This document shows, piece by piece, positions 37,001 to 44,760 of a DNA stretch of 64,000 bases. The stretch comes from an uncultured bacterium (GTDB taxonomy: Bacteria; Myxococcota_A; Bradymonadia; UBA7976; VGTA01), in contig CALSSE010000003.1 of assembly GCA_943788935.1 (NCBI GenBank), forward strand, positions 400,493 through 464,492. Reading direction: 5' to 3'. Each line of letters opens with the position of its first letter. The stretch's first letter is position 1. The notes under the pieces were generated by a model. It saw only the letters and a program-made list of their open reading frames with translations. It ran no database searches and had not been told where the DNA came from. Position numbers and translations under genes: made by a program.

Positions 37001-37222
37001 TTTGTTTATGCTTGCGTCAAGCATATCGTAGAGAAGCAAGGCCTAGATGATCCTGAAACGTGGACTCTTGATGGTTCAAAGGTTAATTTTGGTCCCAAGT
37101 ATCGAGATATTGGTGAAGGGGCCACACAGCACTTACGCTTGGTCGCACTTTATCAAAAAGAAATCACCAAAGCGCTCAACTACATCCTCCAGCATCACCT
37201 AGCGGGTATGAAGCAAGGTTAA
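34094..37222 (+). CDS. Class I adenylate cyclase homologue with lost catalytic Asp pair
   Basis: A 1042-residue protein. From about residue 95 to the end it aligns by eye with E. coli CyaA: LVPYLLNANAPAVPGY versus its LLPTLLHYHHPLMPGY; WGWDKSLLEELDSFNEW versus WGWDEARLAMLDNRANW; ASWAVFNGIFHPHT versus AWAWFNGLLTSRT; and QNSWGEV versus RNSWNEV. Both the N-terminal nucleotidyltransferase part and the C-terminal regulatory part are present. However, the metal/ATP motif S-D-L-D-I-W of CyaA reads S-H-L-N-F-W here (H190, N192, W194), and the preceding GSTSS is not kept. It is probably a catalytically dead cyclase acting as a sensor, scaffold or nucleotide-binding regulator. The start is 1 bp after fliW, with GAGGT upstream. 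The N-terminal 90 residues are extra. Confidence 0.8.
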   Translation: MNIPTFNTSTDLFRSHWLESLIQPERFMLPPPLPSLPGVLSPRGDGVPSSEDETEGKGLARYYFERPERAARALAEKREGQIIGQNIGHFLQFSRSKISRIFESLEPKQRSYLALVPYLLNANAPAVPGYQPDPSAQYGIFDVDFNATTMRAVEQIFGHRKKFTARRGASILGLFIDTELGTMMASPDSHLNFWIITKEGALEGPSGDLLRQKAQVISEWLSNKGLKSSFTLIDFDDYDELRDREHHPSLKAMSLELIREHLFAKCTYYAGQIPLWWAAPAGIKPDSYLKLVSGIRKTSERFAQSSGVILESNKSSRTLQSFVSDRDQLTFIDLGTVTDPEPSALLDYSFERLNESLKSPFKGLLSMATYYARMEGIPFSYVCDRIKKAVTQGEHEVEQVEFSLIGLDVLNHHFRQSKDRFFQRLFRASTYLLFQPKASKQRSSHRSSYVMRRYAALWGWDKSLLEELDSFNEWTAEQVDAVAKSARGFLLDLYRRMSREAQSRGIEVDTRSDVIRRRRLSACFESMPAKVPHLFTYFLPQQPREEHLIFVDNPQAAPQVRWEVYREQGRNAGGAPLFAGETLTIIASWAVFNGIFHPHTVINITSPSTEFNLIEGRALLHKLHYLLSYDAAPDLEDKVYIDPPKIKRLLVSISPTSFEEESTSSYASQGWDILNYGQRKKSQLTDISLVMQNSWGEVFCKRYRGESAFTQAMKALFADGGNRISLDFPPEVLGPNDRVLPIVRKRVTEVINQAIEVFNSDGSTSKIFAYEVSGQFQILARDPKAARMSTARTLRGVIRRCGQLNLYNQELLIDQLSPSLREIRAMIHKMKQDTDAKVYVGWRRTERLGFVVVCDERDRLFFQQSSARETRLSVMRIVRRTLPYLRARGAVSAKDMSRALRVFEFQEGQMVGGRKLIFSEATGTVLKALSQAYTGTAGLWLVGQFDQGRAGLGLLYGKEVFMASRYGSSFVYACVKHIVEKQGLDDPETWTLDGSKVNFGPKYRDIGEGATQHLRLVALYQKEITKALNYILQHHLAGMKQG

Positions 37223-37229
37223 TAATACG

Positions 37230-37943
37230 ATGAGATATATGGCGTATCATTCTATGAGGAATAGGTTGCGTTCTCCAGCGATCAATCTCCTGCTATCACT
37301 CTTAGCTTTTGGCTTAGGCATCTCCTCGTCTGTAGCGCAACCTAAGAGCCCTGTTGATCAACCCAGTCCTACTCTACCGACGGGAGCTGACACCCCAAAA
37401 GCGACAGCGGCTGAGGGTGAACCTGATGATGACGAGCTACCTGAGCCTCCTCCTCCAATGGAAGAAGAAGTCATATTAGATCCAATGGAGATGCGTTTTC
37501 GGATCAATAAGATTGAGCGTGGGCTTAGCAGGAATGCCCGAGTATTTGAGGCACCGAGGATTGTCACTCTCTCAGTGTTGGGCGCCGTTGGAGTTTTGGA
37601 AGAATCTGCGTGGCGAGATCGTCGTCTTGGAGTTTTTCACAAGGTACCCATAGAGCTCGGTAATGGAATGATCAGCTTCAACCGTGTAAAAGTTGGAGAG
37701 GTTAAAGTTAAATCGGTCTCTCAATCCACGATACAGGCCGAGGTGATCAGTGATGACCTCACTCGTAGCCTCTCTAAGCGTAAGCGTCGTCTCTCCAATG
37801 GAGAGGCCAGAGTCGTGATGATTGGTGACACTGCCCGACTAGAGAGAGCGATCGCCGCCCCTAAAAAGCGTAAGGTCCGTCGCGTGTATAAGCCTAAAAA
37901 GAAGAATCAGTATGAGCGTAAAGAGATGAAGTGGAGACTCTAA
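37230..37943 (+). CDS. Exported protein of unknown function in the flagellar operon
   Basis: A 237-residue protein with a signal peptide (about 1-36, ending SVAQ). An acidic Pro-rich linker (about 60-82, EPDDDELPEPPPPMEEE) follows. Next is a 100-residue folded part (MRFRINKIERGLSRNARVFE onward, including GVFHKVPIELGNGMISFNRV), and then a strongly basic C-terminus rich in Lys and Arg. It starts 8 bp after the cyclase-like gene, so it is cotranscribed. Several in-frame ATGs compete (37230, 37239, 37254) and none has a strong SD. I do not recognise a family. The linker plus basic tail suggests a spacer that reaches from the membrane to an anionic partner such as peptidoglycan. Confidence 0.6.
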   Translation: MRYMAYHSMRNRLRSPAINLLLSLLAFGLGISSSVAQPKSPVDQPSPTLPTGADTPKATAAEGEPDDDELPEPPPPMEEEVILDPMEMRFRINKIERGLSRNARVFEAPRIVTLSVLGAVGVLEESAWRDRRLGVFHKVPIELGNGMISFNRVKVGEVKVKSVSQSTIQAEVISDDLTRSLSKRKRRLSNGEARVVMIGDTARLERAIAAPKKRKVRRVYKPKKKNQYERKEMKWRL

Positions 37944-38067
37944 GTTTTAGATTCTTCTGATTTTCTACTTTCTTTATGAAGCTCATTCCTTCAAAGTTTT
38001 GTAAAACGAGCGGGTCTTTATTAAGACCACTCCACAACGTAAATATTTGACATCCTGAGGAGTCGCT

Positions 38068-38496
38068 ATGGGGTACGGTAGTGGATATGGGAAAAAAGGC
38101 TTAGGGCGATATCAAGACATGAAGGTCCAGACCGCCTCTCCCGCACAGATCATGATCATGCTCTATGACGGGGCGATCAGATTCTCCCTCCAAGCAAAGA
38201 AAAAAATTGAAGCGAAAGATTTTGAGGGTAAAGGTGTCTTCATTAGTAAGACCCAAGCCATCATTGATGAGCTTATGAACAGCCTTGACTTCAACATAGC
38301 TCCAGAGCTCTGCACTAACCTTCAGCAACTCTATATATACATTAACGAGCGGCTCACTCATGCCAACATAAAAATGGAGGCTGAGGCGATGAATGAGGTC
38401 ATTGAGCTTCTAAACACTCTCCGTGATGGTTGGAAACAAGCGCTCGCCTCGGAGCAAGACCCTACGGTTAAGAAGCTAAATGATGGTGAGAGCTAA
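38068..38496 (+). CDS. fliS: Flagellin export chaperone FliS
   Basis: A 142-residue four-helix FliS that holds flagellin unfolded for export. Conserved pieces are RYQDMKVQTASPAQIMIMLY, DGAIRFSLQAKKKIEAKDFE and NERLTHANIKM. The N-terminus (first 12 residues) is an added Gly/Tyr/Lys-rich stretch. GAGGAG lies 6 nt before the ATG. A 6-bp inverted repeat (GGTCTT/AAGACC) lies about 45 bp upstream and has no clear role. FliS normally acts with FliW and CsrA in regulating flagellin. Confidence 0.93.
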   Translation: MGYGSGYGKKGLGRYQDMKVQTASPAQIMIMLYDGAIRFSLQAKKKIEAKDFEGKGVFISKTQAIIDELMNSLDFNIAPELCTNLQQLYIYINERLTHANIKMEAEAMNEVIELLNTLRDGWKQALASEQDPTVKKLNDGES

Positions 38497-38642
38497 GCCG
38501 GCCCTCATCGCTTAGCCCTTCGATGGCTAAGTCTCTTCATGGCTCCGAGTCCACTCCTTTAACAACCCCAATCATCTAAGCAGCGAGCTAACATTTATTA
38601 GTTCTTTAATAGATCGTCGCGAGATAGAAGAGTGAACTGGCC

Positions 38643-39008
38643 ATGAGTGAGCAGCACCTGCGCAGAGTTGAAGCGCTGATCCATAATGCCCAAACATTTC
38701 TTTACAGTGTTCAGCGTGGTGAGGCTCCAAACCTAGAGGCCTTTGATCAGACTCACAGCGAGCATTTTGATTCCCTAAGAGCGATCGGACCGATCTCCTT
38801 AAACTCGCCCTATATGACTCAAATACAGACTCGGATGGTCTATCTCGAGGAGCTTAACACCGAGATGATCAAGGTGATTAAGAAGCTACTCTCCGATTCC
38901 CGTAATAGTCTACAGAAGAGCTCAACACATAAGAGAGGCCTTACAGGATACCAGAGGAGTCTCTTCGGTCAAAGTCGTGGTAAAGGGAAGTGGAGAGGTC
39001 GCGGGTAA
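38643..39008 (+). CDS. FliT-like small helical protein
   Basis: A 121-residue protein directly downstream of fliS, mainly helical (VRRVEALIHNAQTF-type and RMVYLEELNTEMIKVIKKLL helices) with a basic Gly-rich C-terminus (RGKGKWRGRG). Size and position match FliT, the chaperone of FliD, and FliD is encoded convergently 181 bp away. Sequence identity to FliT is not obvious, so the call is mostly positional. Confidence 0.5.
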   Translation: MSEQHLRRVEALIHNAQTFLYSVQRGEAPNLEAFDQTHSEHFDSLRAIGPISLNSPYMTQIQTRMVYLEELNTEMIKVIKKLLSDSRNSLQKSSTHKRGLTGYQRSLFGQSRGKGKWRGRG

Positions 39009-39189
39009 GCCAGACACATAAGACTGACTTCATAAACGCCTGTCTTTCTCTTCCTCACTACAGAGGTGCTCACTTTTATGACAGAGCACACTGCAAGCCT
39101 CACAACACTGCAGAGCCCCTCAGTATGATTCTTTACTGCACACATCTGTCGCGGCGCAGAGATCACTACTGATGGTTAGGCCCTATAGA

Positions 39190-41919
39190 TTACTTCTTAC
39201 GAGTTACACCAGGTAAGGTCTTTAGCTGTTGGGTCAGGAAATCTCCGGTAGCGTTAAGTTTTCCTAAAGTCACCTCAAGATTAACAAACTGCTTTCGAAG
39301 TCGAGACTCTAGCTTCGAAGCCCTCTCACTGACTCGATTTACTTGTTGCTCTATGCGTGAGATCACTGAATCAAAGCTACCGATACGAGTCTTTAAAACA
39401 CCTTCCAGACCAACAAAAGAATCAATAAGATTAGCGAAAGAGGAACCGAGTCCATCATTTAGCCTGATCTGTCCTGCCTCCCCGATGAAGTCATTGGAGA
39501 TTCTCACTCTGAGGTCTTCAAACGCGAAACCATCTTTACCTACTAAGACATCGTCCTCAGCGGTCACCTCAATCCCATTCATCTTACCCTTGAGGTTCGT
39601 ACCAACGTTAAATTGTGGAGAATCAAAGGGGTCAGCTGGGAGAGCGGCGGTCTCGACGAAACCGCTGTTAGCTCCATTAGCGTCTACTGCAGAGACTTCG
39701 AGAGTGAAGTCTTCTCCATATTGATTATGACGAATATTAATTTTCCCATCGCCATCGAGGAAGACGGTCGCGTCTAGCTCTCGATTATCAAAAGCCTCTT
39801 GAATGGTATTTATCTGACTAGCGACACTAGAACCTGCCTCGAGGATTACCTGTAGGTTTGTTCGAACGTCACCCTCAATAAAACCAAACTGGAGGCTCCC
39901 TTCACCGACCATGGCCGCTGCAGCGTTCGTCCCAATAGACTGAGCTCGAGTTCTCGCTTGAGTGATATCAATGGTGTATGTTCCAGCTTTGGTCGAGCTG
40001 GTGCTGCTGACGAAGCTGGCATTTGACCCATCGATCACATCTCCAAATCGAGAGAGGATACGACGAACCGCGATCGGGTCATCGTTGAGCGCTGAGCTGA
40101 GCTTAGAGGAATCAAAACTCAGCTGACCTGTCTTACTGTCCGTGGTGATCCCTAGATCACCTAGAGAGCTCAAAGAGTCACCGCCAAGGATACTGATGCG
40201 ACCTGAGACATATCGCTGCAAGCTGGTCTGAATCTGTCGAACCGTCGCATCACCCATGAGTAAGGGTGCGTCTGAATCCTCATCGGGATTAAACTTAGAT
40301 TGCGCGTGAAGAACACTCATCACCGAGTTATATTGTTCGACAAAGGCATTCATAGAAGCGGTGATATCACCGGCTTTTTCGCTTACGACGACAGTGACCG
40401 TCTTATCAGGATCAGCGCCTTGGAGATTGATCGTTAAGCCCTCAAAGACATCATCAACGACATTACTGCTCTTCACCAAGTTTATCCCATTGACGTTGAT
40501 CAATGAGTCTTGAGCGGACTGAATCTCTGAGTCAAAGAGGTCTAGAGAGATTCGATCTCCCACGCTGAAATCCGAGCCATCGTCGGTTAACTTAATGGTT
40601 AAGCCCGAGGCGTCTTCAAAGATATTTGTCACTCCATCATCTTGGAGGAGGGTGTCGAGATCTATATCATCGGCGTTCCCATCAGCGTCAGCATCAGTCA
40701 GGGCAAATCCCGCGCCATTGTTATCATGAAAAGTGAAACCACCATCATTAGAGATTCGATATCTCGCCTGCGCGAAATCCCCATCCTCAATCATCTCTAC
40801 GATCACGCTGCTATTCCCTAAACCCGAATTGAGCGTACCGGTTACATTCACGGCCCCCGTGAAGGTTAAAGAGTCATTGTGAGCGTCCTCAAAGCTCAAG
40901 CCATTCATGGCGATATCTGTTCCGTTATTGAGGATATTGATCTCTCCAGCTCGTCCCTCTGTCAGAGAGGTAAGGATCAGACGGAAAGGGTCAGTCGGTG
41001 ATCCATCATTGAGGATATCACCGCGGATCCCAAGATCGGACTCTTCATTAATCTTACGAGCGATCTCGGAGAGCGTATCCTCAGTCTCAAATAAGATCTC
41101 TTTACGCTCCCCAGTATCACCGATCCGGTACTCGATACTCGCTTTAGCGCGGACGCGAAACATGAACGAGTCACCATCTTTAGGTCCATTATTCTCAGAG
41201 AGATCGATGTCCACCTCGATGTCACTTCCCGCCCCAAAGTGGGTGTCATTCAAAGTGATTATGCCATCGTTATCAGCATCAGTAACGTTATTAAAGGACT
41301 CAAATGTCTTCCCCCCATCCAAAGACACTTTAAGATCGACCGCCCCTCCTACACCGCCGGGATTGTCATAATCATCCAGGAACTCAATCACGATGCTGTT
41401 ATTGGTATCTCCACCCCATTGGTTTTTTAAAGTGACCGCTGAATCAGCGCTAAAGTCACTCCCATCTACTGACGTTGTCTCTTTGGAGCCAGAGTTGACT
41501 GCGCTAAAGGCTGTTCCCGCTAAAGTGAAGTCTGTGACCGTGAAATTATCAGTCAAAATTGTACTAAGAGGATCTTCAATTCCTCGACCGCCGATACGGT
41601 GAGCTAGCGCGTTCTGAATGACTTTAATCTTGTGTGTACCACGAGGAGCGGCATCTGTTGCAGAGACCGTTAAGAGGTCTGTCGCTGAAGAGACAGCGCT
41701 GAGAGAGGCAAAGAGAGAGTCTGATGAGAACACCTCCGTCGCTGATTGAAGACTCTGCAGGCGGCCATTGATATCTTCAAAAGTGACTCGCTCTGCTTCT
41801 TCAAGCGCTATTCTCCGCTGTAAGTTGGCGATCGATCGCGTCTCTAAGGCGACCATCTGACTAATAATGCTATCGCTGTCAATACCACTAGCGATACCTG
41901 CTACGCTTAAACCCGACAT
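39190..41919 (-). CDS. fliD: Flagellar filament cap protein FliD
   Basis: A 909-residue capping protein. The N-terminus (GLSVAGIASGIDSDSIISQM) and C-terminal coiled coil (RIEQQVNRVSERASKLES, then LTQQLKTL) are classical FliD. It is much longer than the usual 450-650. The excess is two acidic beta modules at about 158-256 and about 348-463 that resemble the inserts in FlgK and FlgL, including HDNNGAGFALTDADADGN and DFSVGDRISLDLF. Start is set at 41919 with AGGAGG 6 nt upstream; an ATG 24 bp further upstream has no such site. Cotranscription with flaG/fliC is possible but a 402-bp gap lies between. Confidence 0.92.
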   Translation of the reverse strand: MSGLSVAGIASGIDSDSIISQMVALETRSIANLQRRIALEEAERVTFEDINGRLQSLQSATEVFSSDSLFASLSAVSSATDLLTVSATDAAPRGTHKIKVIQNALAHRIGGRGIEDPLSTILTDNFTVTDFTLAGTAFSAVNSGSKETTSVDGSDFSADSAVTLKNQWGGDTNNSIVIEFLDDYDNPGGVGGAVDLKVSLDGGKTFESFNNVTDADNDGIITLNDTHFGAGSDIEVDIDLSENNGPKDGDSFMFRVRAKASIEYRIGDTGERKEILFETEDTLSEIARKINEESDLGIRGDILNDGSPTDPFRLILTSLTEGRAGEINILNNGTDIAMNGLSFEDAHNDSLTFTGAVNVTGTLNSGLGNSSVIVEMIEDGDFAQARYRISNDGGFTFHDNNGAGFALTDADADGNADDIDLDTLLQDDGVTNIFEDASGLTIKLTDDGSDFSVGDRISLDLFDSEIQSAQDSLINVNGINLVKSSNVVDDVFEGLTINLQGADPDKTVTVVVSEKAGDITASMNAFVEQYNSVMSVLHAQSKFNPDEDSDAPLLMGDATVRQIQTSLQRYVSGRISILGGDSLSSLGDLGITTDSKTGQLSFDSSKLSSALNDDPIAVRRILSRFGDVIDGSNASFVSSTSSTKAGTYTIDITQARTRAQSIGTNAAAAMVGEGSLQFGFIEGDVRTNLQVILEAGSSVASQINTIQEAFDNRELDATVFLDGDGKINIRHNQYGEDFTLEVSAVDANGANSGFVETAALPADPFDSPQFNVGTNLKGKMNGIEVTAEDDVLVGKDGFAFEDLRVRISNDFIGEAGQIRLNDGLGSSFANLIDSFVGLEGVLKTRIGSFDSVISRIEQQVNRVSERASKLESRLRKQFVNLEVTLGKLNATGDFLTQQLKTLPGVTRKK

Positions 41920-42321
41920 ATTGTGCCTCCTATGGGGGATCACAGTTAAACTATACTTGAAATCAGATTACCCCACCTCACCTGTTTATGCAAGAGGACT
42001 CAGCCTCCTATAAATGACATCCAATCTCTGTCTTAAGAGCTTAATATTCTAAGGCCATCATGGTGATCGCGAACGTCTCAAGAGGACGACCTTAATCTTA
42101 GCGAGAGTGACTTCCTACCCCCCCCTCATACCAACATCCTAATGCTTTACCCCACACTCACACAGGCTTAAGTCTTGCCCTCAAACCTAGGACCCTGACT
42201 TCTATGTCATCCCCTCATCATCCCCATCTCATCCCCGTATCATCCCCATGTCATCCCCGTATCATCCCCATGTCATCCCCATGTTATCCCCATATTATCG
42301 ACACGTTATTCCTATGTCGCC
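41920..42321. other. 402-bp gap between fliD and flaG-like gene
   Basis: Holds the fliD SD, probably its promoter (a TATAGT lies about 50 bp upstream of the start on the minus strand, with no good -35), an unremarkable middle, and the 11-bp tandem repeat at 42207-42316. No coding frame looks real. Confidence 0.5.
42207..42316. repeat. 11-bp tandem repeat, about ten copies
   Basis: Ten consecutive 11-bp units with consensus tcatccccatg. The first seven are near identical (variable last three bases) and the last three are decayed. The array ends a few bases from the flaG-like stop codon (42322-42324). Confidence 0.85.
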
Positions 42322-42936
42322 TTAAGCTACGCTCTCAAACTGAAAACCTCTCTCAGAGGCAAAAGAGGTGAGGTGAGCAACTCGATCCTCGTTGTAAGAC
42401 TTAGGAAGGTGCCTCACGAACTCTCTCTGATTGAGGTTCTCTTTGATCACGATCACTCGTCGACCTAGTGGTGAAGTAGAGTCAAATGAGATTGTATCTT
42501 TGGACAAATCAGAGATAAAATCTTCACGCATTTCAAAGACTCGGTCTCGGAGCGCTTGTGGAGGAATGGCACGCTCAAAGTCGATATTGTTAACCCTATC
42601 AATCACTTTGAAGTCAGGTCGATTCAGAGGACCAGAGGCAGAGATCTTAACGTTTCTCTTCTGCAATAACTCGGTCATCTCTGCAACAGCATCAACAGTA
42701 CTCTTTTCTTCGACAGGAACATTGTTCTGATTCTCAAAGTAATCACTGCTCTTCTTCTGTGGTGCTTCATCGACCCGTGGCTCGACGCTCGCTTGAACCT
42801 CTTGTGTCACCTGAGTGCTCTGTAGGTCGGGAGAGCTCTTTGTCGCTTGACTTAATCTCTCTGAAGCAGAGAGTGGAGATACGGGTTCACGGAGTGAGGC
42901 ACCGGCGATCGTTCTTCCAAGACTTGAGATAGACAT
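42322..42936 (-). CDS. flaG: FlaG-like flagellar protein
   Basis: A 204-residue protein. Residues about 85-130 (LLQKRNVKISASGPLNRPDF, then KVIDRVN and IPPQALRD) fit the FlaG pattern in which a helix is followed by KVxD and IPP motifs. FlaG influences filament length in other species and typically neighbours fliD and fliC, as here. The N-terminal 80 residues are a disordered Ser/Gln/Glu-rich stretch, and the C-terminal 70 residues extend beyond the short FlaG. Start: AAGGAG 8 nt upstream of ATG 42936. The likely promoter is at 42980-43008. Confidence 0.6.
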   Translation of the reverse strand: MSISSLGRTIAGASLREPVSPLSASERLSQATKSSPDLQSTQVTQEVQASVEPRVDEAPQKKSSDYFENQNNVPVEEKSTVDAVAEMTELLQKRNVKISASGPLNRPDFKVIDRVNNIDFERAIPPQALRDRVFEMREDFISDLSKDTISFDSTSPLGRRVIVIKENLNQREFVRHLPKSYNEDRVAHLTSFASERGFQFESVA

Positions 42937-42979
42937 AAATCAAACTCCTTCTTACTAGAGTGCTTAAGACGTAGAACTA

Positions 42980-43008
42980 AGTATATGACCTTGGGTCAGA
43001 TGTCGCAA
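42980..43008 (-). promoter_or_regulatory. Sigma70-like promoter for the flaG-like gene
   Basis: On the minus strand, TTGCGA (43008-43003), a 17-bp spacer, then TATACT (42985-42980). The predicted transcript start leaves a leader of about 37 nt before ATG 42936. Confidence 0.5.
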
Positions 43009-43022
43009 GTCTATTCTTATGC

Positions 43023-43081
43023 CCACAGCCAAACAGGGTTATCCCCCTAACCGGTAGAGGTTCGTGTCCACAGCCAAACAG
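43023..43081. repeat. 14-bp direct repeat pair
   Basis: ccacagccaaacag occurs at 43023-43036 and again at 43068-43081, 45 bp apart, between the flaG-like promoter and the fliC terminator. Function unknown. Confidence 0.7.
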
Positions 43082-43157
43082 CATACATTTTATATTTCGT
43101 GTTACGCTATTTATTCCGCAACAGCGACTATGCTCACTCTGCTCTCGTCTTAAAATA

Positions 43158-43213
43158 AACAGAGCCTCTGAAGACAACTAGGAATGGCCCTACTCATCAT
43201 CAGAGGCTCTGTT
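43158..43213 (-). terminator. Terminator hairpin downstream of fliC
   Basis: Perfect 14-bp inverted repeat (aacagagcctctga at 43158-43171 and tcagaggctctgtt at 43200-43213) with a 28-nt loop, about 59 bp past the fliC stop. In the minus direction the stem is followed by TTATTTTAAG, a modest T-rich run. The long loop is unusual for an intrinsic terminator; it may also stabilise the mRNA 3' end. Confidence 0.6.
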
Positions 43214-43272
43214 ATGAGACTAAAGTCTCTCATTAAGCAAGTCTCACATTAAGAGAGACTAAGCGCTACTTC

Positions 43273-44760
43273 TTAACCTCCGAGGAGTGAAAGCGCGATC
43301 TGTGGCTGCTGATTAGCCTGTGCTAGAATCGACACACCAGCCTGCTGAATGATCTGGTTACGAGAGAGGTTCGCGGTCTCGTTAGCGAAGTCAGCGTCCA
43401 AGATACGGCTGCGAGAAGCAGAGAGGTTCTCACTGTTTGTGGTCAAGTTGCTGATGGTAGACTCTAGGCGATTCTGAATCGCACCGAGCCCTGCTCGCTC
43501 TGAAGAGATCTGCTCGAGAGCGAGATCAACGATGTCGATCGCTACGTTAGCAGCGTGACGAGAGGTGATGTCAATGTCATTCACTGAGAAGTCAGTGTTT
43601 GAACCAAAGATCGCTAGCCCTGATCCAGTGTTGGGCGGGGTGTCATGGCGGAGAGCACCGAGCGAGTCATTGACGTTGTCGCTCCCAAACACTGCCTCGA
43701 ACATGTCATTGGACTGCAAAGTCAGGCTACCACCGTAGACGTCAGCGGCCAGACCAGTAACATCATCAGCTCCACCGAGTGGGCTGAAGCCGATCTCGAT
43801 GTTACGTCCATCTTCAGCGGTGAGGATGAGAGTACTATCACCATCAAGAGAGGCGATGACTCCGGTGTCCTCAAACTTTGCATTAATCGCGTCTACTAGA
43901 GCGCCGTCAGAGTCGTTCTGAAGAACTTCAAAACCACTAATCTTAGAGCCATTGACCATGAAGTAGTTAGACTCGTCTAAAGTTCCTCCTTGAATGGCAA
44001 GTGTGTCTACGGTTCCTGAGACGACAGTCGGTCCAGCGATCGCGCGAACGCCAGTGAACTCAAACGCATCATTGATCGCCGCAGCCTTAGCGAGCGCAGA
44101 GCCCGCTTTGTTTGAGGTAGACAGATCATCATCAGTGGTCACTGACTCACGGATATCGACACCAGCGATCTGTAGAGAATCAGCTCCACCAGGACCACCG
44201 ATCGTAAAGTTGGTATCTACACCTTGTCTCGAGACACGACGAACTTGACGAGCGAGTTCTTCAGCGTCCATCTTACTGATTCCTACTTGCAAATTCTCAC
44301 CAACATTAGCGCCTACTTGGTAGACCATGTTCGTGACGTCGCCGTTGAGGAGCTTAATACCATTGAAGCTAGTGCTCTCACTGATTCGGTCAACTTCAGC
44401 GATGAGCTGAGAGACCTCTTCTTGGAGTGACTGACGATCCGAAGTATTATTGTGGTCGGAAGCCGCTTGCACAGCGAGTTCACGGATACGTTGGAGGATG
44501 TTAGTGCTCTCATTGAGAGCGCCCTCCGCGGTTTGTGCCATTGAGATTCCATCATTAGAGTTGCGGACAGCTTGGTCAAGACCGCGAATCTGAGCGGTCA
44601 TGCGGTTGCTGATCGCTAGCCCAGCAGCGTCATCTTTCGCGCTGTTGATGCGTAGACCAGATGAGAGTCGCTCAAAAGAACGAGTCATCGCATTGGTTGA
44701 TTGAGTGAGTCGGCGGCGGCCGTTGATGGAGGCCGTATTTGTGTTAATGAATAGCCCCAT
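43273..44760 (-). CDS. fliC: Flagellin FliC
   Basis: A 495-residue filament subunit. The N-terminal D0/D1 (MGLFINTNTASINGRRRLTQ, RSFERLSSGLRINSAKDDAA, GISMAQTAEGALNES) and C-terminal D0 (SRILDADFANETANLSRNQI, ANQQPQIALSLLGG) are conserved, and the central 170-400 is variable surface sequence. The SD GAGGAG at 44771-44776 contains a GGA and lies 10 nt before the ATG, so it is a possible CsrA target. A terminator hairpin follows. It is the only flagellin gene in the window. Confidence 0.96.
   Translation of the reverse strand: MGLFINTNTASINGRRRLTQSTNAMTRSFERLSSGLRINSAKDDAAGLAISNRMTAQIRGLDQAVRNSNDGISMAQTAEGALNESTNILQRIRELAVQAASDHNNTSDRQSLQEEVSQLIAEVDRISESTSFNGIKLLNGDVTNMVYQVGANVGENLQVGISKMDAEELARQVRRVSRQGVDTNFTIGGPGGADSLQIAGVDIRESVTTDDDLSTSNKAGSALAKAAAINDAFEFTGVRAIAGPTVVSGTVDTLAIQGGTLDESNYFMVNGSKISGFEVLQNDSDGALVDAINAKFEDTGVIASLDGDSTLILTAEDGRNIEIGFSPLGGADDVTGLAADVYGGSLTLQSNDMFEAVFGSDNVNDSLGALRHDTPPNTGSGLAIFGSNTDFSVNDIDITSRHAANVAIDIVDLALEQISSERAGLGAIQNRLESTISNLTTNSENLSASRSRILDADFANETANLSRNQIIQQAGVSILAQANQQPQIALSLLGG

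Larger units (their letters stand above)
42937..43272. other. 336-bp gap between flaG-like gene and fliC
   Basis: Contains a sigma70-like promoter for the flaG-like gene, a 14-bp direct repeat and the fliC terminator hairpin. A 66-codon minus-strand frame across it only translates the direct repeats and is not credited. Confidence 0.6.

Noticed and set aside
37861..37878. PKKRKV identical to a eukaryotic nuclear localisation signal
   Set aside because: Chance within a Lys/Arg-rich bacterial tail; the protein has a bacterial signal peptide.
42207..42316. CRISPR-like array
   Set aside because: Units are 11 bp, contiguous, without spacers, and no cas genes are near.
42977..43177. 66-codon frame with repeated LFGCGH
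   Set aside because: It is the 14-bp direct repeat translated, overlapping the terminator and promoter; no SD.
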